The notes under the pieces: model-generated
The model's input: the letters and a program-made list of their open reading frames with translations, nothing else
Told to the model about the DNA's origin: nothing
Databases searched by the model: none
Program-made: the position numbers and the translations under genes
Part shown: in pieces, positions 1-7,047 of the stretch
Position numbering within the stretch: position 1 is the first letter of the stretch
How the letters are laid out: every line of letters starts with the position of its first letter
From: Actinomycetes bacterium
GTDB lineage: Bacteria; Actinomycetota; Acidimicrobiia; Acidimicrobiales; Palsa-688
Direction: 5' to 3'
DNA length: 14,935 nucleotides
NCBI GenBank assembly: GCA_021808665.1
Contig: JAKBBA010000081.1
Span: 1 to 14,935, forward strand

Positions 1-218
1 ACATCCTCGCCGCCCGAAACGCCGCCCTACGCCACCTCGTCCTCGACTGCCCGCCGCCGGTGGTCGCCGACACGCTCGGCTACAGCTACCAAACCATCGA
101 CCGTCACGCGATACGAGCAGGCTCACCTTGGAGCTCCTACGCCGCGATCAGAGCCCACCCCCGGCCCGACCCAACCCCAGCACCGGCGAAGCGCGCCACA
201 CAAACCGCTCGTCAATGA
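1..218 (+). CDS. C-terminal end of an actinobacterial integrase-like protein (5' end outside window)
   Basis: An open frame enters from the left edge (codons in phase with base 3) and stops at TGA 216-218, giving about 71 residues. The readable core, RNAALRHLVLDCPPPVVADT followed by LGYSYQTIDRHAIRAGSPWS, has the shape of the tail of actinobacterial tyrosine-recombinase-like proteins: a hydrophobic helix, an 'L-G-Y/H' turn, then a helix with threonines. The usual catalytic Tyr is not evident: the residue at the expected place is Asp/Arg in TIDRH, although a Tyr occurs later in SSYAAI. The family is recognised by pattern only. The gene is probably the left part of the recombination debris filling 1-4044; whether it is intact upstream cannot be judged here. 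Confidence 0.55.
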   Translation, partial: ILAARNAALRHLVLDCPPPVVADTLGYSYQTIDRHAIRAGSPWSSYAAIRAHPRPDPTPAPAKRATQTARQ

Positions 219-219
219 T

Positions 220-249
220 TGTTGACGTGTCAGGATCGATCAACATAGA
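220..249 (+). promoter_or_regulatory. Possible promoter/operator before the small HTH gene
   Basis: The 37-nt gap before the HTH gene contains an inverted repeat, TGTTGA (220-225) and TCAACA (240-245), separated by 14 nt. The left arm overlaps a -35-like TTGACG (222-227); a poor -10 (CATAGA, 244-249) follows at 16 nt. Such an arrangement would suit repression by the downstream HTH protein, but this is inference. The -10 match is weak and the gene may simply be read through from the upstream integrase. Confidence 0.25.
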
Positions 250-255
250 GGAACT

Positions 256-501
256 GTGAGCACGACAGTGGCGCTGAAGAACCTCGCGGCGGCAACCGAG
301 CGTCTGGCCGATGACAAAGCGCGGAGGGACGCGGCGGTCGCGGTGGCGATGGAAGCGGGCTGCACGTGGGCGGAGATAGCAACAGCGCTCGGCGTGAGTT
401 CGCAGGCCGCTCACCGGCGGTTCCGTTGGCTGCGTCACAGCGCTCTCACCGGCGAAACCTGGCACGAGCCGCCCCTGCCAATCCGAGAACGCAGCCGTTA
501 G
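256..501 (+). CDS. Small helix-turn-helix DNA-binding protein (81 aa)
   Basis: GTG start at 256 with AGAGGAA (247-253) just upstream, a close but usable ribosome-binding site. The protein opens with a charged helix (about residues 5-30, LAAATERLADDKARRDAAV). A compact helix-turn-helix follows at about 31-58: GCTWAEIATALGVSSQAAHR, where W-A-E-I and L-G-V-S-x-Q-A-A form the two helices. This layout is common in actinobacterial proteins of 70-100 residues that bind DNA, often near integrases and plasmid genes. The C-terminal 20 residues look disordered. It lies 37 nt after the upstream integrase fragment and may be co-transcribed. Its target is unknown; autoregulation through the inverted repeat at 220-245 is possible. 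A role as an excisionase-like factor cannot be excluded. Confidence 0.7.
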   Translation: MSTTVALKNLAAATERLADDKARRDAAVAVAMEAGCTWAEIATALGVSSQAAHRRFRWLRHSALTGETWHEPPLPIRERSR

Positions 502-759
502 GCATCACGGATTCACCGAGCGAGGTCGGCGGTCCGCTCGACGACACACTCCCACACTACAACCGGGGGGCGCACCCGACGGCCACGAAGCCCGAACGCT
601 GCCCCTGGCGAAGACGAACCATCAAGCCCCGCTCGGGCAGATAACCGGCAGCTGGCCGACACCCAGTCAGTGACTCACCACTCAGCTGAACTGAAAGCCC
701 TCAAACACTTCACGAATCCGAATTCGAAGCATCGAATACGGGCTCATACCAGTAATGAA
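502..759. other. Non-coding gap between convergent HTH and recombinase genes
   Basis: No convincing gene is seen; the plus-strand frame running through to 644 is a continuation shadow without ribosome-binding site or recognisable content. The stretch contains short palindromes only: GTGACTCAC (671-679), TCAGCTGA (682-689) and GAATTC (720-725). No T-rich terminator hairpin is visible apart from the inverted repeat starting at 761. Confidence 0.5.
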
Positions 760-1827
760 CTATGCCGATGTTCCCGTTTTGGGCTGTGGGGCCCGGGGAA
801 GGCGTGCGGGATTGTCGGCATAGTCACAGGGATGTGAGCCAGGCGAGGATGTCGGGCTGGGTCGGTAGATTCCAGGCTCCACGTCTGGTGGTCGGGTGCG
901 ATCGAGAGCGGCCTGCTTGATGGCCATGTCGGCGTGGAGGTACGCGTCGGTGCTGTGGGTGACCGCCGGGCTGGAGTGTCCGAGCCAGAGGGCGATGACG
1001 GCCAGATCAGTGCCCGACTCCAGGAGGTGGACGGCGGTCGAGTGCCGGATCGTGTGCGGCGAGACGCGTTGGCCTCGCAGAGATGGACATGATCGCTGCG
1101 CGGTGGTCACGGCACGGTCGAGCCGTTCTCGCACCCCGGAGCGCGTCATCGCGTTTCCGTTGCGGTTGGGGAAGACCGGGGATTCCGGTGAGTGGGGGAT
1201 CTGAGCGAGCCAGGTGCGCAACTGTCTGGTGGTGCTAGCCCACAACGGGATGACGCGCTGCTTGCGTCCTTTGCCGTGAAGCTGGAGGGCGCTGCGGCTC
1301 TCGAGCAGCACGTCGCGCACCTGCAGAACGGTCAGTTCCGATACCCGGGCGCCGGTGTTGTAGGCGACTGCGAACAGGACGGCGTCTCGGCGCCCGCTCC
1401 AGGTGGCCTGATCGGGGGCGGCCAGGATGGCGGCGATCTGCTCTTTGGTGAGGTAGCCGAGCACTGGGCGGTCGAAACGTTTGGCGGGGATGGCCAGTAC
1501 CCGGGTCGTGATCGGCAACGACGCTGGGTCGCGCACGGCTACGTATCGCATGAAGGAGTGGATGGCCGCCAGGCGAGCGTTGCGGGTGCGGGCGCTGTTG
1601 CCCCGGACGGTTTCGAGGTGCTCGAGGAAGTCCAGGATCACTGGGGCGTCGAGATCGGCGGTGCTCAGTGCGCTCGGCGGCTTGGCGTATCGGGTCTCGA
1701 TGTAGCCGAAGAGCAGCTCGAAGGCGTCCCGATAGCTCTCCACCGGGGACACCCCCGCCGACCTCGGCCCGGACAACGCGTTGGACGAGGAGACCATCCA
1801 GTACTTCATAGCCAACGAAGGCTCCAT
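760..1827 (-). CDS. XerC/D-like tyrosine recombinase with replaced N-terminus
   Basis: The 355-aa frame holds a SAM-like core-binding domain (about 31-110, YRDAFELLFGYIETRYAKPP then RTRNARLAAIHSFMRY) and a full catalytic domain. Catalytic residues visible: Arg161 in NTGARVSEL, Lys186 in HGKGRKQR, His258 and Arg261 in SPHTIRHST, His284 in LWLGHSS and the nucleophile Tyr296 in DAYLHADM. The His-to-Tyr distance is 12, three more than the usual 9. Relatives known from mobile elements have about 30 N-terminal residues ending in a 'SPxTIxAYRD' segment. Here homology begins only at YRD (residue 32), and residues 1-25 are antisense to the plus-strand ORF starting near 1736. The gene has therefore probably been cut at about 1745 and re-started by chance; GTG at 1752 or 1743 could also serve. 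The catalytic half is intact, but DNA binding by the N-domain may be impaired. The last codons contain one arm of an inverted repeat. Confidence 0.8.
   Translation of the reverse strand: MEPSLAMKYWMVSSSNALSGPRSAGVSPVESYRDAFELLFGYIETRYAKPPSALSTADLDAPVILDFLEHLETVRGNSARTRNARLAAIHSFMRYVAVRDPASLPITTRVLAIPAKRFDRPVLGYLTKEQIAAILAAPDQATWSGRRDAVLFAVAYNTGARVSELTVLQVRDVLLESRSALQLHGKGRKQRVIPLWASTTRQLRTWLAQIPHSPESPVFPNRNGNAMTRSGVRERLDRAVTTAQRSCPSLRGQRVSPHTIRHSTAVHLLESGTDLAVIALWLGHSSPAVTHSTDAYLHADMAIKQAALDRTRPPDVEPGIYRPSPTSSPGSHPCDYADNPARLPRAPQPKTGTSA
761..822. repeat. Imperfect 16-bp inverted repeat at the 3' end of the recombinase gene
   Basis: TATGCCGATGTTCCCG (761-776) pairs with CGGGATTGTCGGCATA (807-822): 13 of 16 positions match, with eight consecutive matches at the outer ends and five at the inner ends. 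The 30-nt centre is GC-rich and can itself form a short GGGC/GCCC stem. The right arm and centre encode the protein's C-terminal tail and the left arm covers its stop codon. It could be a terminator, or a recombinase recognition or element-end sequence; the 3-bp mismatch block inside otherwise conserved arms favours a protein-binding site over a pure hairpin. Function is not established. Confidence 0.55.
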
Positions 1828-2539
1828 CCGCCGCTCGTCGCACCGCTCGAGAACCGCTATGGCGTCGGCGATCCGGGCGTTCCGTTTCGGTTACCCGGCC
1901 CTGTTCCCGACGCGACGCTTGACGGGTCCGGCGGAAGATCTCGAGCTCGCCCCGGTCGAGGACTGGCAGTTCGAGATAGCCAGGGCCGAGACAGCAGCGT
2001 TCCGTAACGCCGAAACCCACCTGGATCTGCGGGCGCTGCTCGTGCTGGGCCGCGGGGCGGGCCTCGGCGGCCTCGAGCTGCGCTACACGACAGGCTCCCA
2101 CATCGGACACGTTCCCGCAGCGGGCACCTGGGTGGAAGTGACCGCGCCCGACGAGCAGCGCCGGGTGCCGATCCTCGCCCGGCTCGCCGACCTAGCCGAA
2201 GATCTCGCCGTCGTCAGATCCGAGCGGTGCATGATCGCAAACGGCCCCGCGCCGTGCGACCCGAGCCAGGCGGGGCATCTCGCCGGGGTGCTGTCGCGCA
2301 GCCTGCGCCGCCACGGTCACGGTTTCCGGATAAACACCGAAGGGCTGCGCAAGGCGTGGCTGGTCGAGCAGGTCGCGTCGAACACCCCGATCCCCACCTT
2401 TCAGGCGGCGGACGGGCTCAAATCGCTGCGCAGCCTGGAACGGCTGGTCCCTTACGCCCCCCGCCCGCCGGCATCGCCGGTACATCTCGCCTACGAGCTC
2501 GGCGGTATCGAGGCTCACGAGGACAGCCGCCGCAGTTGA
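1736..2539 (+). pseudogene. 5'-truncated integrase-like ORF
   Basis: The frame opens after an in-frame TAG at 1733-1735 and ends with TGA 2537-2539. There is no ATG, GTG or ribosome-binding site near the front; TTG at 1781 is the first possible start. Coding character is good: DEETIQYFIANEG, an Arg-rich helix, FGYPALFPTRRL, then RALLVLGRGAGLGGLELRYT and a C-terminal segment GLRKAWLVEQVASNTPIPTF. This order (core-binding-like helix, L-x-L-G-x-G-A-G-L strand-helix, then an Arg-rich helix before a short tail) resembles degenerate tyrosine-recombinase-like proteins of actinobacteria that carry an additional N-terminal 100 residues or so, missing here. I infer loss of the 5' part at the same breakpoint (about 1735-1760) that removed the front of the opposed recombinase. 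The 3' end overlaps the transposase start (TTGA), so translation of the two may be coupled. Family placement is tentative. Confidence 0.5.
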
Positions 2540-4044
2540 ACCGTCGGATCCTGCCGGTCGTCGAGAGATATCTCGCGTCGCTAGACCAGGTCTTCGCCGA
2601 CCTGGACGTGGCGACCCGCGGCCGACGTGGCCCCAAAGGCGCCCCGCTCAAAGCCTGCATTGGGGCTGTCATCTACAACCTGCTTGCCCACAAGCCGCCT
2701 ACGGTCCTTGGAGCCGCCCGCACCCTGCGCGACGAGACGTCACCGGCAGAGCTTGCCGTGTTCGGGCTGTCCGCACCTCCGTCGTGCTACAGCGTTTACC
2801 GGACGTTCGGCCGTCTCAACAGGGTATTGGCCAGCCGGAACTTCAGCGTCGACCCCGAAAACCCGCCGGCGAGCCTCGACGCTCTCCTCGCGGCTAACGA
2901 CGACCCGGCCCTCAGGGCGGTGCTCCACGAGATGCTCCGATCGGCCAGCACCCCCACCTCCGGCGAGGCGCAAGACGGCCTGTGGAGCCTCGACACCACC
3001 TACCTCGACTCGAACTGTCGGCCGATCAGCCACGAAGCCTACGACGCCGGGGACCGCGCCTCGGATCCCGACGCATCCGGCCGGATCATCGCCCGACCCG
3101 GCGTCGACCCGAAGAAGTACTTCGGTTACCGCCTGACCAGCGCATCTCGCTCACAAGGTGAACACGAGTACATCGACGCCTTCCGCATCGGCACCGCCTC
3201 GTCGCATGACCGCCCCGCCGCCCTAGAGATCGCCGCCGATCTCGTTGCTCGCGGCGAGCCCATCCGCTACCTGGCCATCGACCGGGGGTTCAACTCGGCC
3301 GCCGTGTTCGCCGACCTGCGGGCGCTTGGGGTGGAACCCGTCTTCGATTTCAACAAGGGTACAGACCGCCTCGAGGGCGTCTTTCGGGGCCTGCTGATCG
3401 TCGGCGGATGGCTGCACTCGCCGGCGCTACCTGAACGGCTTCGGTCCCTGCCGCCCAAGCCGGTCGGCCCTCCCGCGGCGGAGGTCGACGAGTGGTGCCG
3501 GTTGCACGACGAACGCCAACGCTACGCCTGGCGGATCCGCTGCGTTCGGGGGCCTGGCGATGTCCAGCTGATGCCGCCCGTAGGTGTGGGCTGCAAACAT
3601 GTGAGTATGCGACCGTCGATGCGCGACCGCGACCTGGCGTTGAAGACCTGCCCCGGCGAGCACGGGCCCGACGAGGGCTGCTGCTTGAACACGGTGCTGT
3701 GGAAGGCCGAGAACGCCCCGATGACCTGGCAGGCGTATCCGTGGGGGTCCAAGAAGTGGCGGCGCCTGTACAAGCTGCGCTCTTCGGTGGAACGTAACTA
3801 CTCCCTGCTGAAGAACTCTGACATTGTCGACGTGTCTCACGCCCGTATCCGGCTGCGCACGATCGGGAAGGTCTCGTTGATGTTGGCGATGGCAGTGGCC
3901 GCCACTAATCTGCATCTGGCCAACTGCGAGATCTTCAGCGACCGGAGAGTCACGCCACTCGCCCGACTGAATTCGACGCTCCCCCACCACAACGACTGGC
4001 CGCCTGAGTCTTTCGGGAGCCGGCACAACACAGGTAGGAGATGA
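2536..4044 (+). CDS. DDE-type transposase (about 502 aa)
   Basis: I place the start at TTG 2536, whose TTGA overlaps the preceding stop; the frame is open upstream to 2227, but that part lacks protein-like content. The N-terminal 110 residues (RRILPVVERYLASLDQVFAD, then CIGAVIYNLLAHKPPTVLGA) are a helical DNA-binding region. The catalytic triad is visible: Asp153 in SLDTTYLDSN, Asp249 in LAIDRGFNSA and Glu419 in RSSVERNYSLLKN, the last in the YREK-like context of IS4-type transposases. Segments PKKYFGYRLTSAS and FDFNKG fit the RNase-H-like fold. The insert between Asp249 and Glu419 is long (170 residues) and holds several Cys and His residues (CKH, CPGEH, CC) that might bind zinc. The ORF appears full length. 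I found no matching terminal inverted repeats near 1740-2530 or 4045-4110, so the limits of the insertion sequence are unknown and IS family assignment is left open. Confidence 0.85.
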   Translation: MNRRILPVVERYLASLDQVFADLDVATRGRRGPKGAPLKACIGAVIYNLLAHKPPTVLGAARTLRDETSPAELAVFGLSAPPSCYSVYRTFGRLNRVLASRNFSVDPENPPASLDALLAANDDPALRAVLHEMLRSASTPTSGEAQDGLWSLDTTYLDSNCRPISHEAYDAGDRASDPDASGRIIARPGVDPKKYFGYRLTSASRSQGEHEYIDAFRIGTASSHDRPAALEIAADLVARGEPIRYLAIDRGFNSAAVFADLRALGVEPVFDFNKGTDRLEGVFRGLLIVGGWLHSPALPERLRSLPPKPVGPPAAEVDEWCRLHDERQRYAWRIRCVRGPGDVQLMPPVGVGCKHVSMRPSMRDRDLALKTCPGEHGPDEGCCLNTVLWKAENAPMTWQAYPWGSKKWRRLYKLRSSVERNYSLLKNSDIVDVSHARIRLRTIGKVSLMLAMAVAATNLHLANCEIFSDRRVTPLARLNSTLPHHNDWPPESFGSRHNTGRR

Positions 4045-4045
4045 T

Positions 4046-4064
4046 CGGCCGGCACTGCCGGCCG
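4046..4064 (+). terminator. GC-only hairpin directly after the transposase stop
   Basis: CGGCCGGC (4046-4053) and GCCGGCCG (4057-4064) form an 8-bp perfect stem with a 3-nt loop, starting one base after the stop codon. There is no T-run behind it, so termination is uncertain; it could instead be a structure near the end of the insertion sequence. Confidence 0.4.
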
Positions 4065-4119
4065 TGACGTCGCGCTCCTAGCCGGCTACGAAACCATCCA
4101 AAACCCCTAAAAGTGTGAA

Positions 4120-4143
4120 GGGCCACCGGTTTCCCGGTGGCCC
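4120..4143 (-). terminator. Strong hairpin terminator, best read on the minus strand
   Basis: GGGCCACCGG (4120-4129) and CCGGTGGCCC (4134-4143) give a perfect 10-bp stem with a 4-nt loop. On the minus strand it is followed by TTCACACTTTTAGGGG, moderately T-rich; on the plus strand no T-run follows. It would stop transcripts coming leftward, either from the DUF262-HNH gene about 400 nt away or, if 4248-14786 is an inserted element, originally from nrdJ. It may also slow rightward transcription from the transposase. Confidence 0.65.
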
Positions 4144-4238
4144 GGTCAGTTCTGCGGTATCCGCTTCAGCTATCTATCCACTTGCCGTGGAAACTCGCCA
4201 TGCGGAACCGCGAAACACGCAACTGCCTCTTTTTATGA

Positions 4239-4247
4239 GGACCTGAC
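4239..4247. other. Candidate left attachment core (GGACCTGAC)
   Basis: The 9-mer GGACCTGAC occurs here and in the same orientation at 14787-14795, 42 nt from the nrdJ stop. Between the two copies lie the recombination operon, the methyltransferase/nuclease pair and most of the AGGGG(G)AC motifs. That is what duplicated att cores around a tyrosine-recombinase element would look like. A shared 9-mer between two 200-nt regions has roughly a one in seven chance of arising randomly, so this alone is weak. Confidence 0.25.
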
Positions 4248-4253
4248 CAGAAC

Positions 4254-4362
4254 GGGGGTTTCCCCCTGAGTTATCAGTCCCCCTCTTGATGGCCAGACTC
4301 CCCCTACGTGTTCTCGTCCCCCCTTGCCAGTCTGGTCGCTCCGGACCCGGCATGTGTCCCCC
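4254..4362 (-). repeat. Cluster of spaced AGGGGG(A/G) motifs
   Basis: On the plus strand C5 or C6 runs start at 4262, 4279, 4300, 4318 and 4358, nearly all preceded by (A/G/C)(G/C)T and followed by T. On the minus strand they read AGGGGGACA, AGGGGGGACG, AGGGGGAGT, AGGGGGACTG and AGGGGGAAAC. Spacings are 17, 21, 18 and 40 nt. A 7-bp inverted repeat CCAGACT (4293-4299) and AGTCTGG (4329-4335) encloses two of them. The first run also forms a GGGGG-TTT-CCCCC hairpin (4254-4266). No gene is readable here. An array of protein-binding sites such as recombinase arm sites is one explanation; simple C-rich composition is another. Confidence 0.4.
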
Positions 4363-4537
4363 TGCGGAGATGCGGGAAAGGCGGAGGAACGCTCTGGGTC
4401 ACAGCGATGACACCCGGTGGCGGATTAGAAGCCTGTCAGGATGGCCGAACGGACGCACATCCCCAGCCCCTCACAGCCCCCTTGAGGCTGAGGCCAGAGA
4501 ATGGATTGCCGAAGGGTGGTACTCAGTCAGCCTTGGG
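4363..4537. other. Non-coding trailer behind the DUF262-HNH gene
   Basis: No gene is supported; the plus-strand frame running into 4798 is antisense to the nuclease gene. A small hairpin CAGCC (4474-4478)/GGCTG (4486-4490), extendable by CCT/AGG across a bulge, lies about 50 nt behind the nuclease stop. It could be a weak terminator but has no T-run. A further C5 run starts at 4477. Confidence 0.4.
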
Positions 4538-5653
4538 CTACAGACGCCCCGAGCGGTTGTCTCGGATGCAAAGCATCTGACAGTTCTGAGGGATCGTCTT
4601 TCCTCCCTCTGTCCACGGAAGAATGTGGTCGCCGTCCATCTCGCTGTACTCGAAATGTTCACCGCACTGAGGGCAGATACCATTCTGCCGCTCATACGCC
4701 TCGCGCTTCGTGTTGTCGTCGAAAGTACGGATCCCGAGTTGACGCTCATCCCGAGTGAGGACGTACTCATAAATGCCGGACTTCTTCGTGACCTCTGAGT
4801 CCTCCATGAGCGCCTTCACCTCAGCCTCAAGAGCACTAGCGTCGAGTGTTTGTTCCTTGAACTTCTCGTAGAGCACGTTCCACGGGACGGACCGCATCGG
4901 CGCCCGAACGTTCGGGAAGGTCACCTTGGCCCAGTCCACGACACTCTTGAAGTACAGCCAGAGGGCGGTGGCGTTGGGATCCAGCCGATGCTCGTTCATG
5001 TAGGCCTTGATGGTGTCGTCGCCCTTGCCAGCAATCCAGCTGATTGCCTTCTCCAACAGTGCCTGACGGTCGACCTCACCCGAGCTTACGTACTCCCGCG
5101 ACAGCAGGTGGGCTGCTTGGTTCTCACGAGAAAAGTAGCGTTTGGCGTCTGTCAACCAAGGCCCCGAGTAAACAGCGTTGCGCAGCTCCTGCTTCTTTAG
5201 CGTCTCGCCAGCGATGTTGATGATTTCGAACCACCGCAGCTTCTCGTCTTCCGTACCTGTGCAGTGATAGATCATCAACTCGTCCTCGAGAATCTTGTCC
5301 TGCTCAGCCGTCGACAAGTTGTCGAAGTTCTTGGGATAGCCGCCAATCTCAACGGAGAACTCGCCCTCAACGAACTCGCAGATCGACATGGTGCGCTGCT
5401 GTCCGTCAAGAAGCTCGTATGAAGTCTCACCATCCTCGTCCGTCTGAACCGACCAGTACATGATGTTGAGGGGGAAGCCGTCAAGGATGGTCCGGATCAC
5501 GGCACGCCGCTGGGGCAGATCGTAGATGAACTCACGTTGAAATTTCGGGCGAATATCCAAGAGTCCGCCATAGCCTGTGACGCCGTCGTAACCCAAGTTC
5601 TCGTACTCGTTAACCAGATCACGAACGGGGACCGCGTGGAGGGCGATGTTCAC
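4538..5653 (-). CDS. DUF262-HNH nuclease (371 aa), putative restriction/defence effector
   Basis: The N-terminal half is a DUF262 (GmrS/ParB-like) domain: FQREFIYDLPQRR with Gln39-Arg40, the signature LLDGQQRTMSI (81-91) and INIAGETLKKQELRNAVYSG (145-164). Members bind or hydrolyse nucleotides, and the DGQQR loop is the hallmark. The C-terminal 50 residues are an HNH endonuclease module with a zinc pair Cys327/Cys330 (CPQC), the catalytic segment DGDHILPW (Asp342-His343), then NCQMLC and Asn366. The domain combination is like GmrSD-type modification-dependent restriction proteins, with a small HNH in place of DUF1524. The chosen GTG start (5653) shares GTGA with the methyltransferase stop (TGA 5650-5652), so expression is translationally coupled, and no separate ribosome-binding site is visible. 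The protein stops five residues after the HNH core, so the end is short but the motif is complete. Substrate (unmodified, methylated or hypermodified DNA) cannot be read from the sequence. Confidence 0.85.
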   Translation of the reverse strand: MNIALHAVPVRDLVNEYENLGYDGVTGYGGLLDIRPKFQREFIYDLPQRRAVIRTILDGFPLNIMYWSVQTDEDGETSYELLDGQQRTMSICEFVEGEFSVEIGGYPKNFDNLSTAEQDKILEDELMIYHCTGTEDEKLRWFEIINIAGETLKKQELRNAVYSGPWLTDAKRYFSRENQAAHLLSREYVSSGEVDRQALLEKAISWIAGKGDDTIKAYMNEHRLDPNATALWLYFKSVVDWAKVTFPNVRAPMRSVPWNVLYEKFKEQTLDASALEAEVKALMEDSEVTKKSGIYEYVLTRDERQLGIRTFDDNTKREAYERQNGICPQCGEHFEYSEMDGDHILPWTEGGKTIPQNCQMLCIRDNRSGRL

Positions 5654-6877
5654 GACGCAGGTCCGATCCGCCGTACCAACACGCGCACGTACGTCTGTAC
5701 GAAATACTCCCCATCGACCATGTAGTAGGTCTTCCCCGTGCGTGCGTGTGGGACTTTGATTGCCGGGACGTCGTTCAGCTTCGTGACCGTTGACTTAATG
5801 CCACTGGGACTCACTTGGGTCTGAGGCCCGTACGTCTTGGTCGCGCCTCCGTACCATGTTTTCGCCGCTCCGACGATCTCGAACTGCTCAGGGTTGAACT
5901 TGTCCAGGAAGGTGATCGGCACCCCCATGACTCCCTCCCAGTCCTCTGGGATGTCGACAGTTCTGGACACCTCGATGGCATCGAAATTGTCGTAGTGGGG
6001 GTACTTCTCAGGGCTGTACCTCTCTACTAGGACCATGCGGTCGTGACGCTTGGCGTGGTCGAGGTTGGTGAACCAGCACACTCCGCCCATCCGCCGCCAC
6101 TTCTGTCCGTGGGGGTCCTGCCGGTAGTCCGTGTCCTTAGGGGTGTAGTGATCTGGAACCCGGAACCAGAAGTGCCCAGAGTTGACCCCAAGCCAGAATT
6201 TTCCGCCTTGAACGTACGGGAACAGGTCAGCGTAGAGCGCCTGGTTCAGATGACCGATTACGAGGAACGACTTGTCACGTTCGAGCAGCGTCGTCAGATA
6301 TTTCGACCATCAGGCTGAAGGGCGGATTCGTCACAACGATGTCCGCTTCCTCGAGCGACGACATGCACTCGTCGGATCGGAAGTCGCCATCGCCCTCTAG
6401 TGGGGTCAAAACGTTGGCGTCGTGCTTCAATAGGTATTCGACGTCCGCGAGCCCGATGGAGCCATCCTCATTGGTGTCAGGGATGTCCGTGATTTCGATC
6501 TTGTACGGTCGGCGCTCGTCTGCCTCTTCTTCGCTGAGGCCCTTCAAGTCCGAGAAGAGGAGTTGCTGACCTGCGACAGGGGACCCTGAGTAGCAAGAGG
6601 CTATGAGCTTCTTGATCTTAAGCCGGCGGAAGTTGATGACGAAGTATGTAAAGAAGGCGGACTCGTAGGGGTCGTCACAGTTACACAGCACCACCTTGTT
6701 CCTGAAGTGCTTCCTGAAGTGCTTCAGCTCGTTCTCAATGTCGGCCAGCTGAGTGTAGAACTCGTCCTGCTTGTTGGCCTTAGCGGCGGTCAGCCACGAG
6801 TTGGTTCTCGCTGTCACCTGTCCCGGGCCGAGTCCGTTCGTGTCGCTGTCCGCTGCGTCCAACACCGACCTCACCAT
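5650..6877 (-). pseudogene. EcoRI-type adenine-N6 DNA methyltransferase, interrupted by a +1 frameshift
   Basis: Two minus-strand frames (6877-6275 and one ending at 5650) together give a colinear protein of about 408 aa of the EcoRI methylase family. ATG 6877 has AAAGGA about 10 nt upstream. Visible landmarks are KANKQDEFYTQLADIE (34-49), the NCDDP segment (66-70), LEGDGDFRSDE resembling the SAM-binding FxGxG motif (160-170) and the catalytic VTNPPFSL (182-189). The frame breaks right after Val190-Glu191, where the minus strand reads GTCGAAATATCTGACG; dropping one A of the AAA (6301-6303) restores YLTTLLERDKSFLVIG. The new frame then continues without a stop through FWLGVNSGHFWF and MGGVCWFTNLDHAKRH to TGA 5650-5652. 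Untreated, the product would be a 200-aa fragment lacking the C-terminal half. The cause may be a real mutation, phase variation or a sequencing error. It is coupled to the DUF262-HNH gene, which it would be expected to protect or complement. Base composition looks less GC-rich than in the recombination operon. Confidence 0.85.
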
Positions 6878-6915
6878 ACTGATGGTCCTTTGGCGTGATG
6901 GTCGGTGCCAGGCAT

Positions 6916-6940
6916 CTGTGACAACACAGCTCCCATAATA
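6916..6940 (-). promoter_or_regulatory. Possible promoter and operator of the methyltransferase-nuclease pair
   Basis: Upstream of the methyltransferase start the minus strand has a -10-like TATTAT (6935-6940). A 5-bp inverted repeat, CTGTG (6916-6920) and CACAG (6925-6929), would fall over the predicted start of transcription. No good -35 hexamer is seen at 16-18 nt. The repeat may be an operator, but no controller gene is present nearby. Confidence 0.3.
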
Positions 6941-7047
6941 GTTACATCCGTGTCATCTCACGTACCCCTGAGGGGCCTCCCCTGCGCTAGCTCCCGCCAT
7001 CGCCAAGCTCACTCCTCCACCGCCCTGAGTGCAGCGTAGAACTCCCT

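Noticed and set aside
720..725. GAATTC sites as targets of the EcoRI-type methyltransferase
   Set aside because: GAATTC occurs only a few times here (720, near 3968 and near 13714), but the family contains other specificities, so the target cannot be inferred.
1192..2110. Long overlapping frames on both strands across the recombinase 5' region
   Set aside because: They are rich in Gly, Arg and Pro, lack domain patterns and are phase shadows of the two truncated recombinase-type genes.
2227..2535. N-terminal extension of the transposase frame
   Set aside because: Open only by composition and overlaps coding sequence of the integrase-like ORF in another frame; family-like sequence starts at about 2536.
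4141..4149. CCCGGTCAG shared with 14693-14701 as an alternative att repeat
   Set aside because: Part of it belongs to the terminator stem at the left and the flanks do not match; likely coincidence, although its distance to GGACCTGAC is similar at both ends (98 and 94 nt).
4286..4798. 170-codon plus-strand open frame
   Set aside because: Lies mostly antisense to the well-supported DUF262-HNH gene and its trailer, has no ribosome-binding site and no recognisable domain.
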